A DNA stretch of 64,000 nucleotides from Methanoculleus sp. SDB (GTDB lineage Archaea > Halobacteriota > Methanomicrobia > Methanomicrobiales > Methanomicrobiaceae). Positions 16,453 to 25,489 of this stretch are shown one piece after another. Position 1 is the first letter of the stretch, and every line of letters starts with the position of its first letter. Where the stretch lies: assembly GCA_001412355.1 (NCBI GenBank), contig LKUD01000004.1, positions 27,489-91,488 of the forward strand, read 5' to 3'. The translations under genes and the position numbers were made by a program. The notes beneath the pieces are model-generated. The model was not told the DNA's origin, made no database searches, and was given only the letters and a program-made list of their open reading frames with translations.

Positions 16453-19038
16453 GTGCGTGTGAACCGACCCGCTCTTCCCGAACTTCTCGCTCCGGCAGGA
16501 TCTCCGGAAGCACTCCATGCCGCGGTCTCCGCCGGTGCCGATGCCGTCTATCTCGGGGGAAGGATGTTCGGGGCACGCCGTTATGCCGTGAATTTCGATG
16601 ACGAAGCACTGGCCCGGGCAGTGAGATTCTGCCACGGGCGGGATGTCAGGGTATATGTAACGGCGAACACTCTTGTGCGTGATGACGAACTGCCCGATGT
16701 TGTTGAGTACCTGCTCCGGCTGTATGAGCTGGGTGTTGACGCGGTGCTCGTGCAGGACACGGGCGTCGTATCGATTGCCCGGGACGTAGTTCCCGATCTG
16801 CCTCTTCACGCCTCCACCCAGATGACGGTGTATTCCGCTGCAGGGGTGCTTCGGGCATCGGAGATGGGGATGTCGCGTGTCGTACTCGCCCGTGAATGCC
16901 CGATTGAGGAAATCGAGCGTATTGGAACCCTGTGTCGCGAAAATGCCATAGGAATTGAGATATTTGTTCATGGCGCTCTTTGCTACTGTTATTCGGGCCA
17001 GTGTCTCTTCTCCTCCCTCGTCGGCGGAAGAAGCGGAAACCGGGGCACCTGTGCCCAGCCCTGCAGAAAGCCGTATTCGCTTGTTGCAGGGTTAACGGAC
17101 GCTGCCGGAAGGCCGGAAAACGTGCAAAACATCCGGCTTTCAGATCCGTACCTGCTCTCCACCCGTGATCTCGCCCTCTACCCGTACCTCGCCCGCATCG
17201 TCCGCGCACCGGTGGCCTCGCTCAAGATCGAAGGGAGGATGAAGTCTCCCGAATACGTTGCCGTTGTCGTCGATGTATACCGGCGGGCCCTTGACGGGAT
17301 CGCCGATGGAACCTGGACCCCATCGGAAGACGATATGCGGAATCTGGCCCTTGCATTTAACCGCTCGTTTACGGGCGGGTACCTGATGGGAGAGCGCGGC
17401 CTTTCCGTTATCGGCCCCGAAAGGCCGGACAATCGCGGAGTGGCAATCGGCCGTATCAGGGAGTATGACCGGCGGCGCGGTGAGGCGGTTATCACTCTTG
17501 GAGGCATCGTGCCTGAGCCGGGTGACGGGATTGTCGTGCATGCGTGGGGAAAGAGGCGCGAGGATACGGGGTTCGTGATCAAGCCACCTTTTTTTGCGCG
17601 AGACGGGACACTCGGTCTCAGAGTGCCGCAGGAGGTGGAGCCGGGGAGTCCGGTGTCGCTGACCAGTAGCGCATCACTCTCGCAGCGCGCTCAGCGAATT
17701 CTTGTTCAGGGGAGCAGCCGTTTCCTTCCGGTTGATATGCATCTCTGGTTCGATGAGGGCCTTCCCGTGCTGGAAGGGGTGGTCGGTATGACCGGGAGGC
17801 AAACCGGTGTGACGGTATACGGGGACAGGACCTGGGAACCGGCACGGAGCAGCCCTCTCGAAGAAGTACAGATTCGGAGTCTCCTGAAACGCACCGGAGG
17901 TACTCAGTTTCGGGTCCGCCGGCTGAAGATCGACTATCCGGGAGGATTGTTCGCGCCTGTCGGGGAGATCAACAGCCTCAGGCGCAGGTTCCTGCAACAT
18001 GCGGAAGAAGCGCTTATTGCATCGTTCCTTCCTTCGTCTCCGGCGAAAGTTGCGGCGCGATCGGGGAGCAGCGCCGTTCTTGAAACTCTCCGGGAGAAGC
18101 TCCGGGCTGAACCGCGGCCATCCGCCCCCGTGCTTGCCGCGTACGCCGATACGCCGGAGACTGTTCGTGGGGCGGTTGCGGGCGGGTGCCGCCGGATATA
18201 TTTCGAACCCCTCGTGGGACCGTGCGGGACAGCCGGTTCTGAAGAAGCGCTGGTCGGCATACTGGATGATATGGCTGTCCACTGCCATGATGCGGGTGCG
18301 GAATGTATATGGAAATGGCCCCGTATCACCGGCCCGGGGTTCCGCTCGCTTGCAACCCGCGTTCTGGACCGAAGTCTCCCCGAGGCGGTTGTCGGCGTGA
18401 TGGCCGAAGGGCAGGGGGACGGGGAGACGATTCTCCGGCATGCGCCTGATATCACTCTCTTTGGCGGCGCCGGACTGAACGTCTTCAACCATCGTGCCGC
18501 CGGTTGTCTTGCCCGCCGGTTCAGGTCACTCACCCTCTCTCAGGAGCTGTCAGGACGCGGGGTTGGGGCCCTCGTTCTGCGCGCCCGCACCGCCAGCCCC
18601 TATCCTGCCTTCGAGCTCATCGTCCACGGTGCCGTGGAGGTGATGGTCGCTGAGGACTGCCTGATGAGGACCCATATGGGTGATTCGTGGGCAGATGGCG
18701 GTGCCGACTGGTTCGGTATCAGGGACAGCCGGGATCATCTCTTTCCGGTTTATATCGATGGCGAATGCCGCACACACATTCTCAATGCACGGGAAACATG
18801 CCTGATCGATGTGATGCCGGAGCTGCTCTCAACTGCGTGCGATACGTTCACCGTAGATGTACGGCACCGGACCGGGGTGTATGCGCGGACGGTTTCGGCT
18901 GCGTACCGTGAGGCAATCGGGCATACGGTCGATGCATCCGCTGATCTCACCGATCTCCTCGCTGCACTCAAAAAAAAGGTGATGGCGTGTGCGATTGGCG
19001 GTATCACCGCCGGACACTTCCATCGCGGACCCGGATAA
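16453..19038 (+). CDS. U32 family protein (RlhA/YegQ-like hydroxylase or peptidase), two-domain long form
   Basis: Large U32-family protein (861 aa). The TIM-barrel-like N-terminal domain starts LLAPAGSPEALHAAVSAGADAVYLGG, and the family signature EIFVHGALCYCYSGQCLFS, with GRSGNRGTCAQPCRKPY, lies around residues 175-205. The Cys residues of this block bind an iron-sulfur cluster in the characterised relative RlhA (23S rRNA C2501 hydroxylation). The C-terminal third (from about residue 380) is the extra domain of long U32 proteins. Start is GTG at 16453. Originally called collagenase-like peptidases; an RNA-modifying role is more likely but not proven here. Divergent from gdhA. Confidence 0.85.
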   Translation: MRVNRPALPELLAPAGSPEALHAAVSAGADAVYLGGRMFGARRYAVNFDDEALARAVRFCHGRDVRVYVTANTLVRDDELPDVVEYLLRLYELGVDAVLVQDTGVVSIARDVVPDLPLHASTQMTVYSAAGVLRASEMGMSRVVLARECPIEEIERIGTLCRENAIGIEIFVHGALCYCYSGQCLFSSLVGGRSGNRGTCAQPCRKPYSLVAGLTDAAGRPENVQNIRLSDPYLLSTRDLALYPYLARIVRAPVASLKIEGRMKSPEYVAVVVDVYRRALDGIADGTWTPSEDDMRNLALAFNRSFTGGYLMGERGLSVIGPERPDNRGVAIGRIREYDRRRGEAVITLGGIVPEPGDGIVVHAWGKRREDTGFVIKPPFFARDGTLGLRVPQEVEPGSPVSLTSSASLSQRAQRILVQGSSRFLPVDMHLWFDEGLPVLEGVVGMTGRQTGVTVYGDRTWEPARSSPLEEVQIRSLLKRTGGTQFRVRRLKIDYPGGLFAPVGEINSLRRRFLQHAEEALIASFLPSSPAKVAARSGSSAVLETLREKLRAEPRPSAPVLAAYADTPETVRGAVAGGCRRIYFEPLVGPCGTAGSEEALVGILDDMAVHCHDAGAECIWKWPRITGPGFRSLATRVLDRSLPEAVVGVMAEGQGDGETILRHAPDITLFGGAGLNVFNHRAAGCLARRFRSLTLSQELSGRGVGALVLRARTASPYPAFELIVHGAVEVMVAEDCLMRTHMGDSWADGGADWFGIRDSRDHLFPVYIDGECRTHILNARETCLIDVMPELLSTACDTFTVDVRHRTGVYARTVSAAYREAIGHTVDASADLTDLLAALKKKVMACAIGGITAGHFHRGPG

Positions 19039-19057
19039 CGGGGGGCTCCCGAAAGTA

Positions 19058-19339
19058 CTATACCCTTTTGCCCGCTTTTCTGAGGCGATCCGCTTCTTCA
19101 GTGCTTTCCAGCTTCAGGAGAAACGTACCGTGGCAGGGTTTTGTATAGGGAAATACGAGCGTCGCGCCCTCCACACCGATGAGAATGGGAGGGACTCCGA
19201 TAATGTGAATGTCAAACATGCGGTATCCCGGAGGCACCACGTATCTCTCGGGCATGTGTTTCCGTATGTATTCTGCGGCCTCCCGAAACGAGACCTGCCG
19301 CTCGAGAATCTCGTATTTCAGCGATTCGATACAACCCAT
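19058..19339 (-). CDS. DUF1894 family methanogen protein
   Basis: Small protein of 93 aa beginning MGCIESLKYEILERQVSFREA, with a mixed alpha/beta pattern and no signal peptide or membrane segment. I recognise it as the methanogen-restricted DUF1894 type, mainly because it sits directly after a DUF1890 protein, overlapping it by 22 bases. Function is unknown. Together with DUF1890 and fdhD it forms a compact minus-strand operon, which hints at a link to formate or molybdopterin metabolism. That is only context. Confidence 0.7.
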   Translation of the reverse strand: MGCIESLKYEILERQVSFREAAEYIRKHMPERYVVPPGYRMFDIHIIGVPPILIGVEGATLVFPYTKPCHGTFLLKLESTEEADRLRKAGKRV

Positions 19340-19800
19340 TGCAGCACCTCGTCAAGTTTTCTCTTCATCGGCAGCGGGTTGTGGCTCCCTTTCGCGATGA
19401 TCTTTTCACAGGGGATCTCATCCATCTGTGCGAGTATCTCCTCGGCAGACCCTCCGAATATCACGGCATAGACCCCTCCCCCCGACATTGCCGCCATGCT
19501 TGCGCTGTAGGCAATTCCCGCATCGTTATGGACGAAAACGAAGCAGAGGTCAAAATCACGCTCATGCTCCGCCACCATTCCGATGCACGCATCAAGATCA
19601 ATCACTTCGTCGAGATACGCCCGCTCCGGGTCGGCAACTTCAAGGAGGGAGCGGGCGGCTTTCGTACCCGCGACGGTTGTGGCGATTCCGGCTTTTCTGA
19701 GCCTGTGCACAAGGTAGAGCGCCGCACTTGTCTGGATTGGGATCTGTGGACACCCGAGCATGACAAGGCCTGTACCCGCCGGTATCTGCTTATCAGTCAT
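19318..19800 (-). CDS. DUF1890 family methanogen protein
   Basis: Protein of 160 aa starting with a Rossmann-like segment: GLVMLGCPQIPIQTSAALYLVHRLRKAGIATTVAG (two strands and helices), then a Cys-containing loop region (DLDACIGM, DLCFVFVHNDAGIAY). It resembles the methanogen DUF1890 family, of unknown function. Its ATG overlaps the fdhD stop by 4 bases and its end overlaps the DUF1894 gene, so the three are translated together. The GCP Cys near residue 16 and AGTKA loop suggest cofactor or nucleotide binding, but no catalytic motif is clear. Confidence 0.72.
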   Translation of the reverse strand: MTDKQIPAGTGLVMLGCPQIPIQTSAALYLVHRLRKAGIATTVAGTKAARSLLEVADPERAYLDEVIDLDACIGMVAEHERDFDLCFVFVHNDAGIAYSASMAAMSGGGVYAVIFGGSAEEILAQMDEIPCEKIIAKGSHNPLPMKRKLDEVLQWVVSNR

Positions 19801-20555
19801 ATTTGTTCTCCCCCTCCGGTTATGCCCGTATCCTCCTTCATTATTCCCAGAATCCTTTGAGGGTTGCTATAGATGGTAAACCTGCCGTTTCGGGAAAAAC
19901 AGATCAGGGTAATCCCGGTTTCCTCGGCGGTGAGGATACCGAGATTGGTGGATGCGGCGCGGGAAATTACGATCGGAATGCCGGCGTTTGCATCCTTTGC
20001 TACCATGCCTGCCGGTTGCCTTCCCGTGCAGCCGATACAGCAGAGCGAGCGGTCGATGCCGTTGAGCTCGGCATGCCCGATCACCTTATCCACCGTATTG
20101 TGCCGACCGATATCGGAGATCCGAGCGAGGATTTCACCCTGTGAATACAGCACCGAGCAGTGCACCCCGCCGGTCTTTCGCCATGTATCCGATTCAATAG
20201 CACGCGTAACCCTAATGATTTCCGCGGGTGTGGCGGTCAGGGAAGAATACACGTGTTTCGGAGGCGATTTCAGGCCGAATCCTCCGCAGGTCCGGTATTC
20301 AAGCTCCCGATCCCTGCGCACATCCGCCTCTACGTAAATATCGTCCCCCCGCACATCCACCCGTTCCACCGAATCGGCAAGCCCTTCCGATATAACCAGT
20401 CCTGCGCCGAGCTCGGCAAGGTGGCCGCGGCTGGCTATCTGTTCGATGAACAGTTCTCCGTTGAGATGAATCCGGAATCGGTCCTCCCGGATGACGTGAT
20501 CCATGAACCTTGTTACCATCTCCCCTTCGATGCGTAGTGCCGGATGTTCGTCCAT
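19797..20555 (-). CDS. fdhD: formate dehydrogenase accessory protein FdhD
   Basis: FdhD transfers sulfur to the Mo/W-bis-MGD cofactor to activate formate dehydrogenase. The 252-aa product starts MDEHPALRIEGEMVTRFMDH at 20555 with gagagga upstream; the frame is open further but that extension is unlike the family. Landmarks are YRTCGGFG in the position of the sulfurtransferase Cys loop, GGVHCSVLY, DIGRHNTVDKVIGHAEL and IVISRAASTNLGI. The loop keeps one Cys only, where E. coli FdhD has C-x-x-C. First gene of an operon with DUF1890 and DUF1894, divergent from dapL. It ties this region to the Mo/W import genes at 42-54 kb. Confidence 0.88.
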   Translation of the reverse strand: MDEHPALRIEGEMVTRFMDHVIREDRFRIHLNGELFIEQIASRGHLAELGAGLVISEGLADSVERVDVRGDDIYVEADVRRDRELEYRTCGGFGLKSPPKHVYSSLTATPAEIIRVTRAIESDTWRKTGGVHCSVLYSQGEILARISDIGRHNTVDKVIGHAELNGIDRSLCCIGCTGRQPAGMVAKDANAGIPIVISRAASTNLGILTAEETGITLICFSRNGRFTIYSNPQRILGIMKEDTGITGGGEQI

Positions 20556-20683
20556 CACGTTTCCTCTCGCCCTCCCTCCCGTGAGGTTTGGGCGTTCTCC
20601 CAAAAATAGATACGGACGATTCCGGGGTTTTTCCTGCGTCTGTGTGAATGTTAATGTGCCGTGGCGTTCAACGAATATTTGTG

Positions 20684-21832
20684 ATGTACTCCAAACGCCT
20701 GGATCATCTCCCTCCGTATCTTTTTGCACGAATTGATGAGATGAAAGCAGAAAAACAGCGTCAGGGTGTGGATGTTATCGACTTCGGTGTCGGCGATCCC
20801 GATCTCCCGACACCCCCCCATATCGTCGAGGCACTCTGTACTGCCGCCCGCGATCCCGCCACCCATCATTACCCGAGTTACACGGGGATGTATGCGTTCC
20901 GCGAGGCAGTTGCGAAATGGTACTCCGGACGGTTTTCGGTCGACCTCGATCCCGCCACCGCGGTTCTTTCCCTGATCGGATCCAAGGAGGGCATCGCGCA
21001 CATCCCCGAGGCGTTCGTCAACCCCGGCGATTATGTGCTTGCCACCGATCCGGGGTACCCGGTTTACCGGACATCGACGCTCTTTGCCGAGGGAACTATG
21101 CACGAACTGCCCCTCACAGCGGAGCATGCGTTTCTGCCGGTGCTTGATGACATCCCTTCCGATGTGCTGCAGAAGGCAAAACTGATGTTTCTCGGGTACC
21201 CGAACAATCCGACCGCCGCCGTTGCATCCCGGGCTTTCTTTGCCGAGGTGGTGGATTTCGCCCGGGAACACGATATTGTCGTCGTTCATGACAATGCATA
21301 CTCGGAGATCGCCTTCGACGGGTTCAGGCCGCTTTCATTTCTCGAGGTTGACGGTGCGGCAGAGGTGGGCATTGAAATGCACTCTCTCTCAAAGACCTAC
21401 AACATGACGGGATGGCGAATCGGGATGGCGGCAGGCAATGCGGATATCATTGCGGGGCTCGGGCGTGTCAAGACGAATGTCGATTCGGGAGCGTTCGATG
21501 CCATCCAGAGGGCGGCGATCACGGCACTCACCGGTCCGCAGCAGTGTGTCGCCGATGCCTGCCGGGTCTATCAGGAGCGGCGTGACCTGCTTGTCGGGGG
21601 GCTGCGGGAACTTGGGTTCGATGTTCCGATGCCGAAGGCGACCTTCTATGTCTGGATGCCTGTTGCGGACAGCATGGCGTTCGCGGCACGGATGCTGAAC
21701 GAAGCCGGCATTGTCGTCACTCCCGGCGTCGGGTTCGGGACCCACGGGGAAGGATACGTCCGGTTTGCCATCACCCGATCGGTGGAGCGGATAAAAGAGG
21801 CGCTCGAGCGCATGAGGGGGCTTGCATTCTGA
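20684..21832 (+). CDS. dapL: LL-diaminopimelate aminotransferase
   Basis: PLP-dependent class I aminotransferase (382 aa) that makes LL-diaminopimelate directly from tetrahydrodipicolinate in lysine biosynthesis. Landmarks are DFGVGDPDLPTP, GSKEGIAH, YPNNPTAAV, DNAYSEIAFDG and the PLP lysine in SLSKTYNMTGWRIG. The ATG at 20684 begins the conserved MYSKRLDHLPPYLFARID. The following lysA gene, which decarboxylates diaminopimelate, supports DapL over other aspartate-aminotransferase relatives. Divergent from fdhD. Confidence 0.88.
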   Translation: MYSKRLDHLPPYLFARIDEMKAEKQRQGVDVIDFGVGDPDLPTPPHIVEALCTAARDPATHHYPSYTGMYAFREAVAKWYSGRFSVDLDPATAVLSLIGSKEGIAHIPEAFVNPGDYVLATDPGYPVYRTSTLFAEGTMHELPLTAEHAFLPVLDDIPSDVLQKAKLMFLGYPNNPTAAVASRAFFAEVVDFAREHDIVVVHDNAYSEIAFDGFRPLSFLEVDGAAEVGIEMHSLSKTYNMTGWRIGMAAGNADIIAGLGRVKTNVDSGAFDAIQRAAITALTGPQQCVADACRVYQERRDLLVGGLRELGFDVPMPKATFYVWMPVADSMAFAARMLNEAGIVVTPGVGFGTHGEGYVRFAITRSVERIKEALERMRGLAF

Positions 21833-23121
21833 ACCTCCCGTCCCACCTCACCATCGAAAACGGGCACCTGCATATCGGAGGGCATGACTGTGTCAGCCTT
21901 GCAGAAGAATACGGCACTCCCCTGTACGTCACGGACGAGATGCGGATCATCGGGAATTTCACCCGCTTTGCATCGGCCCTGAAACGCCATTACCCTGCCG
22001 TGCAGGTTCTGTATGCGGCTAAGGCGAACGGCAACCTCGCCATTCTCCGGTCGCTCGCCCGACAGGGGGCCGGCGCCGATGTGTTCTCTGCTGGGGAACT
22101 TGATCTCGCACTTGCGGCGGGGATGGATCCCCGCCTGCTGCTCTTCAACGGCAGCTCAAAGAGCCCTGCCGATCTCGCGCTTGCCGCCGCGAAAGGGATT
22201 CGCGTGTCGATCGATTCGATCGACGAGCTTCACCAGCTCGATGCGGCTGCCGCGGCTGCCGGAAAAACGGTCGAGATTGCATTCCGTGTCAATCCGGCCC
22301 TTGAAGTGCCCACCCACCCGAAGATCGCGACGGGGCTCCGGACGAGTAAGTTCGGGATTCCCGCGGATCGGATCCTCGACGCGTACCGGGAGGCCCTTGC
22401 CTGCGAGCATGTCCGCCCGGCCGGGATGCACTGCCATATCGGATCCCAGATCCTCGATGTCCTGCCGTTTGCCCGGGCCGCCGGCGTGATGGCGGAAGTT
22501 GCGCGGGATGTCACGGATCTCGGTATAAAACTGGCTTTTCTCGATATCGGGGGCGGGCTCGGGATCCCGTACCACCGTTCGAGCGATGTTGCTCCCACAC
22601 CCGAGGAATATGCAGACGCCGTGATGCCGGTGTTCCTTGAGGCGATTAACCGGTGCGGGATCACCCCCGAACTCTGGGTCGAGCCCGGGCGGTATCTTGT
22701 CGGAGATTCCACCGTCCTCCTTACCGGAGTCAATTCCGTCAAGCAGTCGCATAAGACGTTTGTGAACGTTGACGCCGGATTCAACCTGCTTGCCCGTCCG
22801 GTGCTCTATGATGCATGGCATGAGGTTGTGGTTGCCAACCGTGCGGACGCCCCTCCCGCCGCCGAGTATACCGTCACGGGACCGATCTGCGAAACGGGAG
22901 ATATCCTTGCTTCGGATCGCCGGCTGCCCGCCGTAACGGCGGGAGACCTGATCGCAGTCCTCGATGCCGGAGCATACGGGTTCTCCATGTCGTCGCAGTA
23001 CAATAGCAGGCCCCGGTGCCCTGAGGTACTGGTGAATGGCAGACGGGCCGCACTGATGCGCCGCGGGGAGACCGTCGCGGATCTCACCGGCACGATGCGT
23101 ACGCCGCCATGGCAGGACTAA
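21829..23121 (+). CDS. lysA: diaminopimelate decarboxylase, apparent non-AUG start
   Basis: PLP fold-type III decarboxylase making lysine from meso-diaminopimelate. Landmarks are the PLP lysine in VLYAAKANGNLAIL, HCHIGSQILDV, the GGGLGIPY phosphate loop, EPGRYLVG and the catalytic GPICETGDILA. The first in-frame ATG (21940) would cut off about 37 residues that are clearly LysA sequence (IENGHLHIGGHDCVSLAEEY, then GTPLYVTDE). No ATG, GTG or TTG lies in frame between the dapL end and that point. The CTG at 21829 overlaps the dapL stop (CTGA), has gaggggg about 8 bases before it, and gives 430 aa. The ATT at 21826 is the alternative. Confidence 0.88.
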   Translation: MNLPSHLTIENGHLHIGGHDCVSLAEEYGTPLYVTDEMRIIGNFTRFASALKRHYPAVQVLYAAKANGNLAILRSLARQGAGADVFSAGELDLALAAGMDPRLLLFNGSSKSPADLALAAAKGIRVSIDSIDELHQLDAAAAAAGKTVEIAFRVNPALEVPTHPKIATGLRTSKFGIPADRILDAYREALACEHVRPAGMHCHIGSQILDVLPFARAAGVMAEVARDVTDLGIKLAFLDIGGGLGIPYHRSSDVAPTPEEYADAVMPVFLEAINRCGITPELWVEPGRYLVGDSTVLLTGVNSVKQSHKTFVNVDAGFNLLARPVLYDAWHEVVVANRADAPPAAEYTVTGPICETGDILASDRRLPAVTAGDLIAVLDAGAYGFSMSSQYNSRPRCPEVLVNGRRAALMRRGETVADLTGTMRTPPWQD

Positions 23122-23139
23122 AACCTGGAGGATGGCCGG

Positions 23140-24432
23140 GTGCGCCTGCATTACGCGCTCGTTGATGATCTCTACTCCTTTGAGGAGTATGAGCGGCTCA
23201 TCGGGGAGACGATCGAGGCATCGGGAGGATTGCTTGACGAGCAGACTGCGGCGATGCTCGTCGTCAGAGCAGCAGGCCGCGAACACCGCCTGATCGCGAA
23301 GCTGGCATCCGATGCAAGCCTCGCCTGTTTTTTCGGCAAAGTGCTTGCCGTTTCCGAACCGCGGATATTTGACCGGCCGGACGGTACTCAGGGGTGTGTC
23401 GCCCGTGTGCGGGTCGGCGACGAAACGGGCGAGATCACCCTTCTTCTCTGGGATGAGCGGGCGGGTGCCGTGGCCGAAATCGCTCCCGGGGATGTGCTTG
23501 AGATCGCAGGAAGGCTCCGTTCTCCCGCCGAGGTCCAGGTCGTTGATCTCCAGAAGGCCGCGTGCGACATTGCGACGCGGGAGGATGCGGGGTCAGGGGA
23601 GGTGACGCATGCCGATCGGGTGACCCTTGACGTCCGCGTCCTCTTTGCGGGTGAGGTGCAGACATACACCCGGCGGGACGGCACCACCGGGGAACGGATC
23701 GACGTCATTGTCGGGGATGCGGACGGGACTGCACGCCTTGTCTGCTGGCATCCCCCGCTTTTCGAGCACCTGTCTCATGCATCCGGGCACACGGTGCGCA
23801 TCGAAGGTGCTGTCCCGAATCCCCGCACAGGCGCGAGGGAGTACAGCCTCGGGGAACAGGCTGGTGTTCAGGCCGCCGACCTGCAGATCACGGTGCCGTT
23901 TACACCGCCGGGCATGATCGCGGAGGGAAAGCCCGTATGCAGTGCAGGGGAGGTGGTCGCGGTCCGTCAGCAGCGGGAGTTCGAGACGCGGAAGGGGACA
24001 CGTTCCCGTGTCCGGAATATCGCTATTGGTTCGGGCGGGACCGTCGTGCCGGTGGTCCTCTGGGGGGAGCACGCCCTGCTTTCGTTTGCGCCCGGTGACA
24101 CCGTGGAGATTTTCAATGCACCCGTGAAGCAGGCGAAATCAGGCGAATGCGAACTGCATATAGGGTGGGGAAGCGCCATCCGGGTAGTCATGACGGACGA
24201 CGAGCCGGTGACGTTTACGGGTACTGTCATCGACACTGCCCTTGGGCTCTGTATCGATGACGGGGAGACCGCCTTCCTTCTGGACACGCCGCTGGCGCCG
24301 GGAGCCGACGTGCATGTAACCGGCCGCCGCTCACAGAACCGCATAACTGTCGGTACGTGCACCCGAGCCGTGATTGATCCGGCTCTCCTGAAGGAGCGGA
24401 TCGCCCGGATTCTCGGAAAGGCTCCGATGTGA
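23140..24432 (+). CDS. OB-fold single-stranded DNA-binding protein (RPA-like)
   Basis: Archaeal replication protein A homologue (430 aa). At least three OB-fold units can be read: about residues 60-140 (FFGKVLAVSEPRIFDRPDGTQG...LLLWDE), 165-245 (VRVLFAGEVQTYTRRDGTTG...RLVCWHPP) and 265-350 (AGEVVAVRQQREFETRKGTRSR...VVLWGEHA), each with the strand pattern ending in a Trp-containing LxxW. A degenerate fourth copy lies at the C-terminus. No zinc-finger Cys cluster is present. It follows lysA by 18 bases (GTG start, ggagga upstream) and precedes radA, consistent with a role in recombination and repair. Confidence 0.85.
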   Translation: MRLHYALVDDLYSFEEYERLIGETIEASGGLLDEQTAAMLVVRAAGREHRLIAKLASDASLACFFGKVLAVSEPRIFDRPDGTQGCVARVRVGDETGEITLLLWDERAGAVAEIAPGDVLEIAGRLRSPAEVQVVDLQKAACDIATREDAGSGEVTHADRVTLDVRVLFAGEVQTYTRRDGTTGERIDVIVGDADGTARLVCWHPPLFEHLSHASGHTVRIEGAVPNPRTGAREYSLGEQAGVQAADLQITVPFTPPGMIAEGKPVCSAGEVVAVRQQREFETRKGTRSRVRNIAIGSGGTVVPVVLWGEHALLSFAPGDTVEIFNAPVKQAKSGECELHIGWGSAIRVVMTDDEPVTFTGTVIDTALGLCIDDGETAFLLDTPLAPGADVHVTGRRSQNRITVGTCTRAVIDPALLKERIARILGKAPM

Positions 24433-24514
24433 ACACTTTCACCCCCCGCGCCGCCACTGTAATATGCCGTTTTGGAAAGTGATATGTAATTGAATTACGA
24501 GAGGTACAACGACC

Positions 24515-25489
24515 ATGGGAGAAATTGATCTCGAAGACCTGCCTGGTGTCGGGCCGACAACCGCCGACAAACTGCGCGAGGCGGGGTATGCGACCATCGA
24601 GGGCATTGCGACGGCGTCGTATTCCGATCTTGCCGAAGCGGCTGAAATCGGCGAAGCAACCGCAAAGAAGATGATCCGGGAAGCCCGGAAGATGGCCGAT
24701 ATCGGCGGCTTCAAGACGGGAAAAGTGGTACTCGAGGAGCGGAAGGAGGTGAGGAAACTTTCGACGCTTGTACCCGAGCTTGACGACTTGCTCGGTGGTG
24801 GGCTTGAGACCAAGTCGATCTCCGAATTTTACGGGGAGTTCGGTTCGGGGAAGAGCCAGATCGCCCACCAGATGGCGGTGAACGCGCAGCTGCCCGAGGA
24901 TTTTGGCGGCCTTTCCGCCTCATGCGTGTATATCGATACCGAAAACACCTTCCGTCCGGAACGTATCGCGCAGATGGTCGCGGGCCTCGAGATTGACTGG
25001 GACATTCCTCCCGTCGAGGAGTTCCTCGAACATATCCATGTAGCAAAGGGATACACATCTGATCATCAGATGCTGCTTCTTGACAGTGCCCGTGAACTGG
25101 CGGCCGGGCTTCGTGACACGGATCGGCCGGTGCGCCTGTTCATCGTCGATTCGCTGACCGCACACTTCCGGGCGGAGTACTCGGGGCGGGGAACGCTCTC
25201 GGTTCGCCAGCAGAAGCTTAACAAGCATATGTACGACATCGCAAAGATTGCAGAAGAGCACAATGCCGTCGCACTCGTCACGAACCAGGTGCAGTCGAAC
25301 CCCGCCGTCTTCTTCGGGGACCCGACAAAGCCGGTCGGAGGTAATATCGTCGGGCATGCCTCCAAGTTCCGGGTGTACCTGCGGAAGAGCAAGGGCGGAA
25401 AAAGAGTTGCGAAACTTGTGGACAGCCCGAGCCTCCCCGAGGGGGAAGCGGCGTTTATTGTGGAAGAGGCAGGGCTCAAACCCGTATGA
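24515..25489 (+). CDS. radA: DNA repair and recombination protein RadA
   Basis: Archaeal RecA/Rad51 recombinase (324 aa) that forms filaments on ssDNA and drives strand exchange. The N-terminal helix-hairpin-helix domain ([20 protein letters not shown]) covers residues 5-60. The ATPase core has Walker [10 protein letters not shown] near 106-114, Walker B LFIVDSLT, the L2 region [21 protein letters not shown] and the C-terminal [18 protein letters not shown]. Length matches the family. Start is ATG at 24515 after an AT-rich promoter (gatatgtaattgaatta). The stop overlaps the phosphatase start (ATGA). Confidence 0.98.
   Translation: MGEIDLEDLPGVGPTTADKLREAGYATIEGIATASYSDLAEAAEIGEATAKKMIREARKMADIGGFKTGKVVLEERKEVRKLSTLVPELDDLLGGGLETKSISEFYGEFGSGKSQIAHQMAVNAQLPEDFGGLSASCVYIDTENTFRPERIAQMVAGLEIDWDIPPVEEFLEHIHVAKGYTSDHQMLLLDSARELAAGLRDTDRPVRLFIVDSLTAHFRAEYSGRGTLSVRQQKLNKHMYDIAKIAEEHNAVALVTNQVQSNPAVFFGDPTKPVGGNIVGHASKFRVYLRKSKGGKRVAKLVDSPSLPEGEAAFIVEEAGLKPV

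Noticed and set aside
16355..16609. N-terminal extension of glutamate dehydrogenase
   Set aside because: The extra 85 residues are arginine-rich, unlike GDH, and lie over the U32 gene; the ATG at 16354 has a ribosome site and fits the family length.
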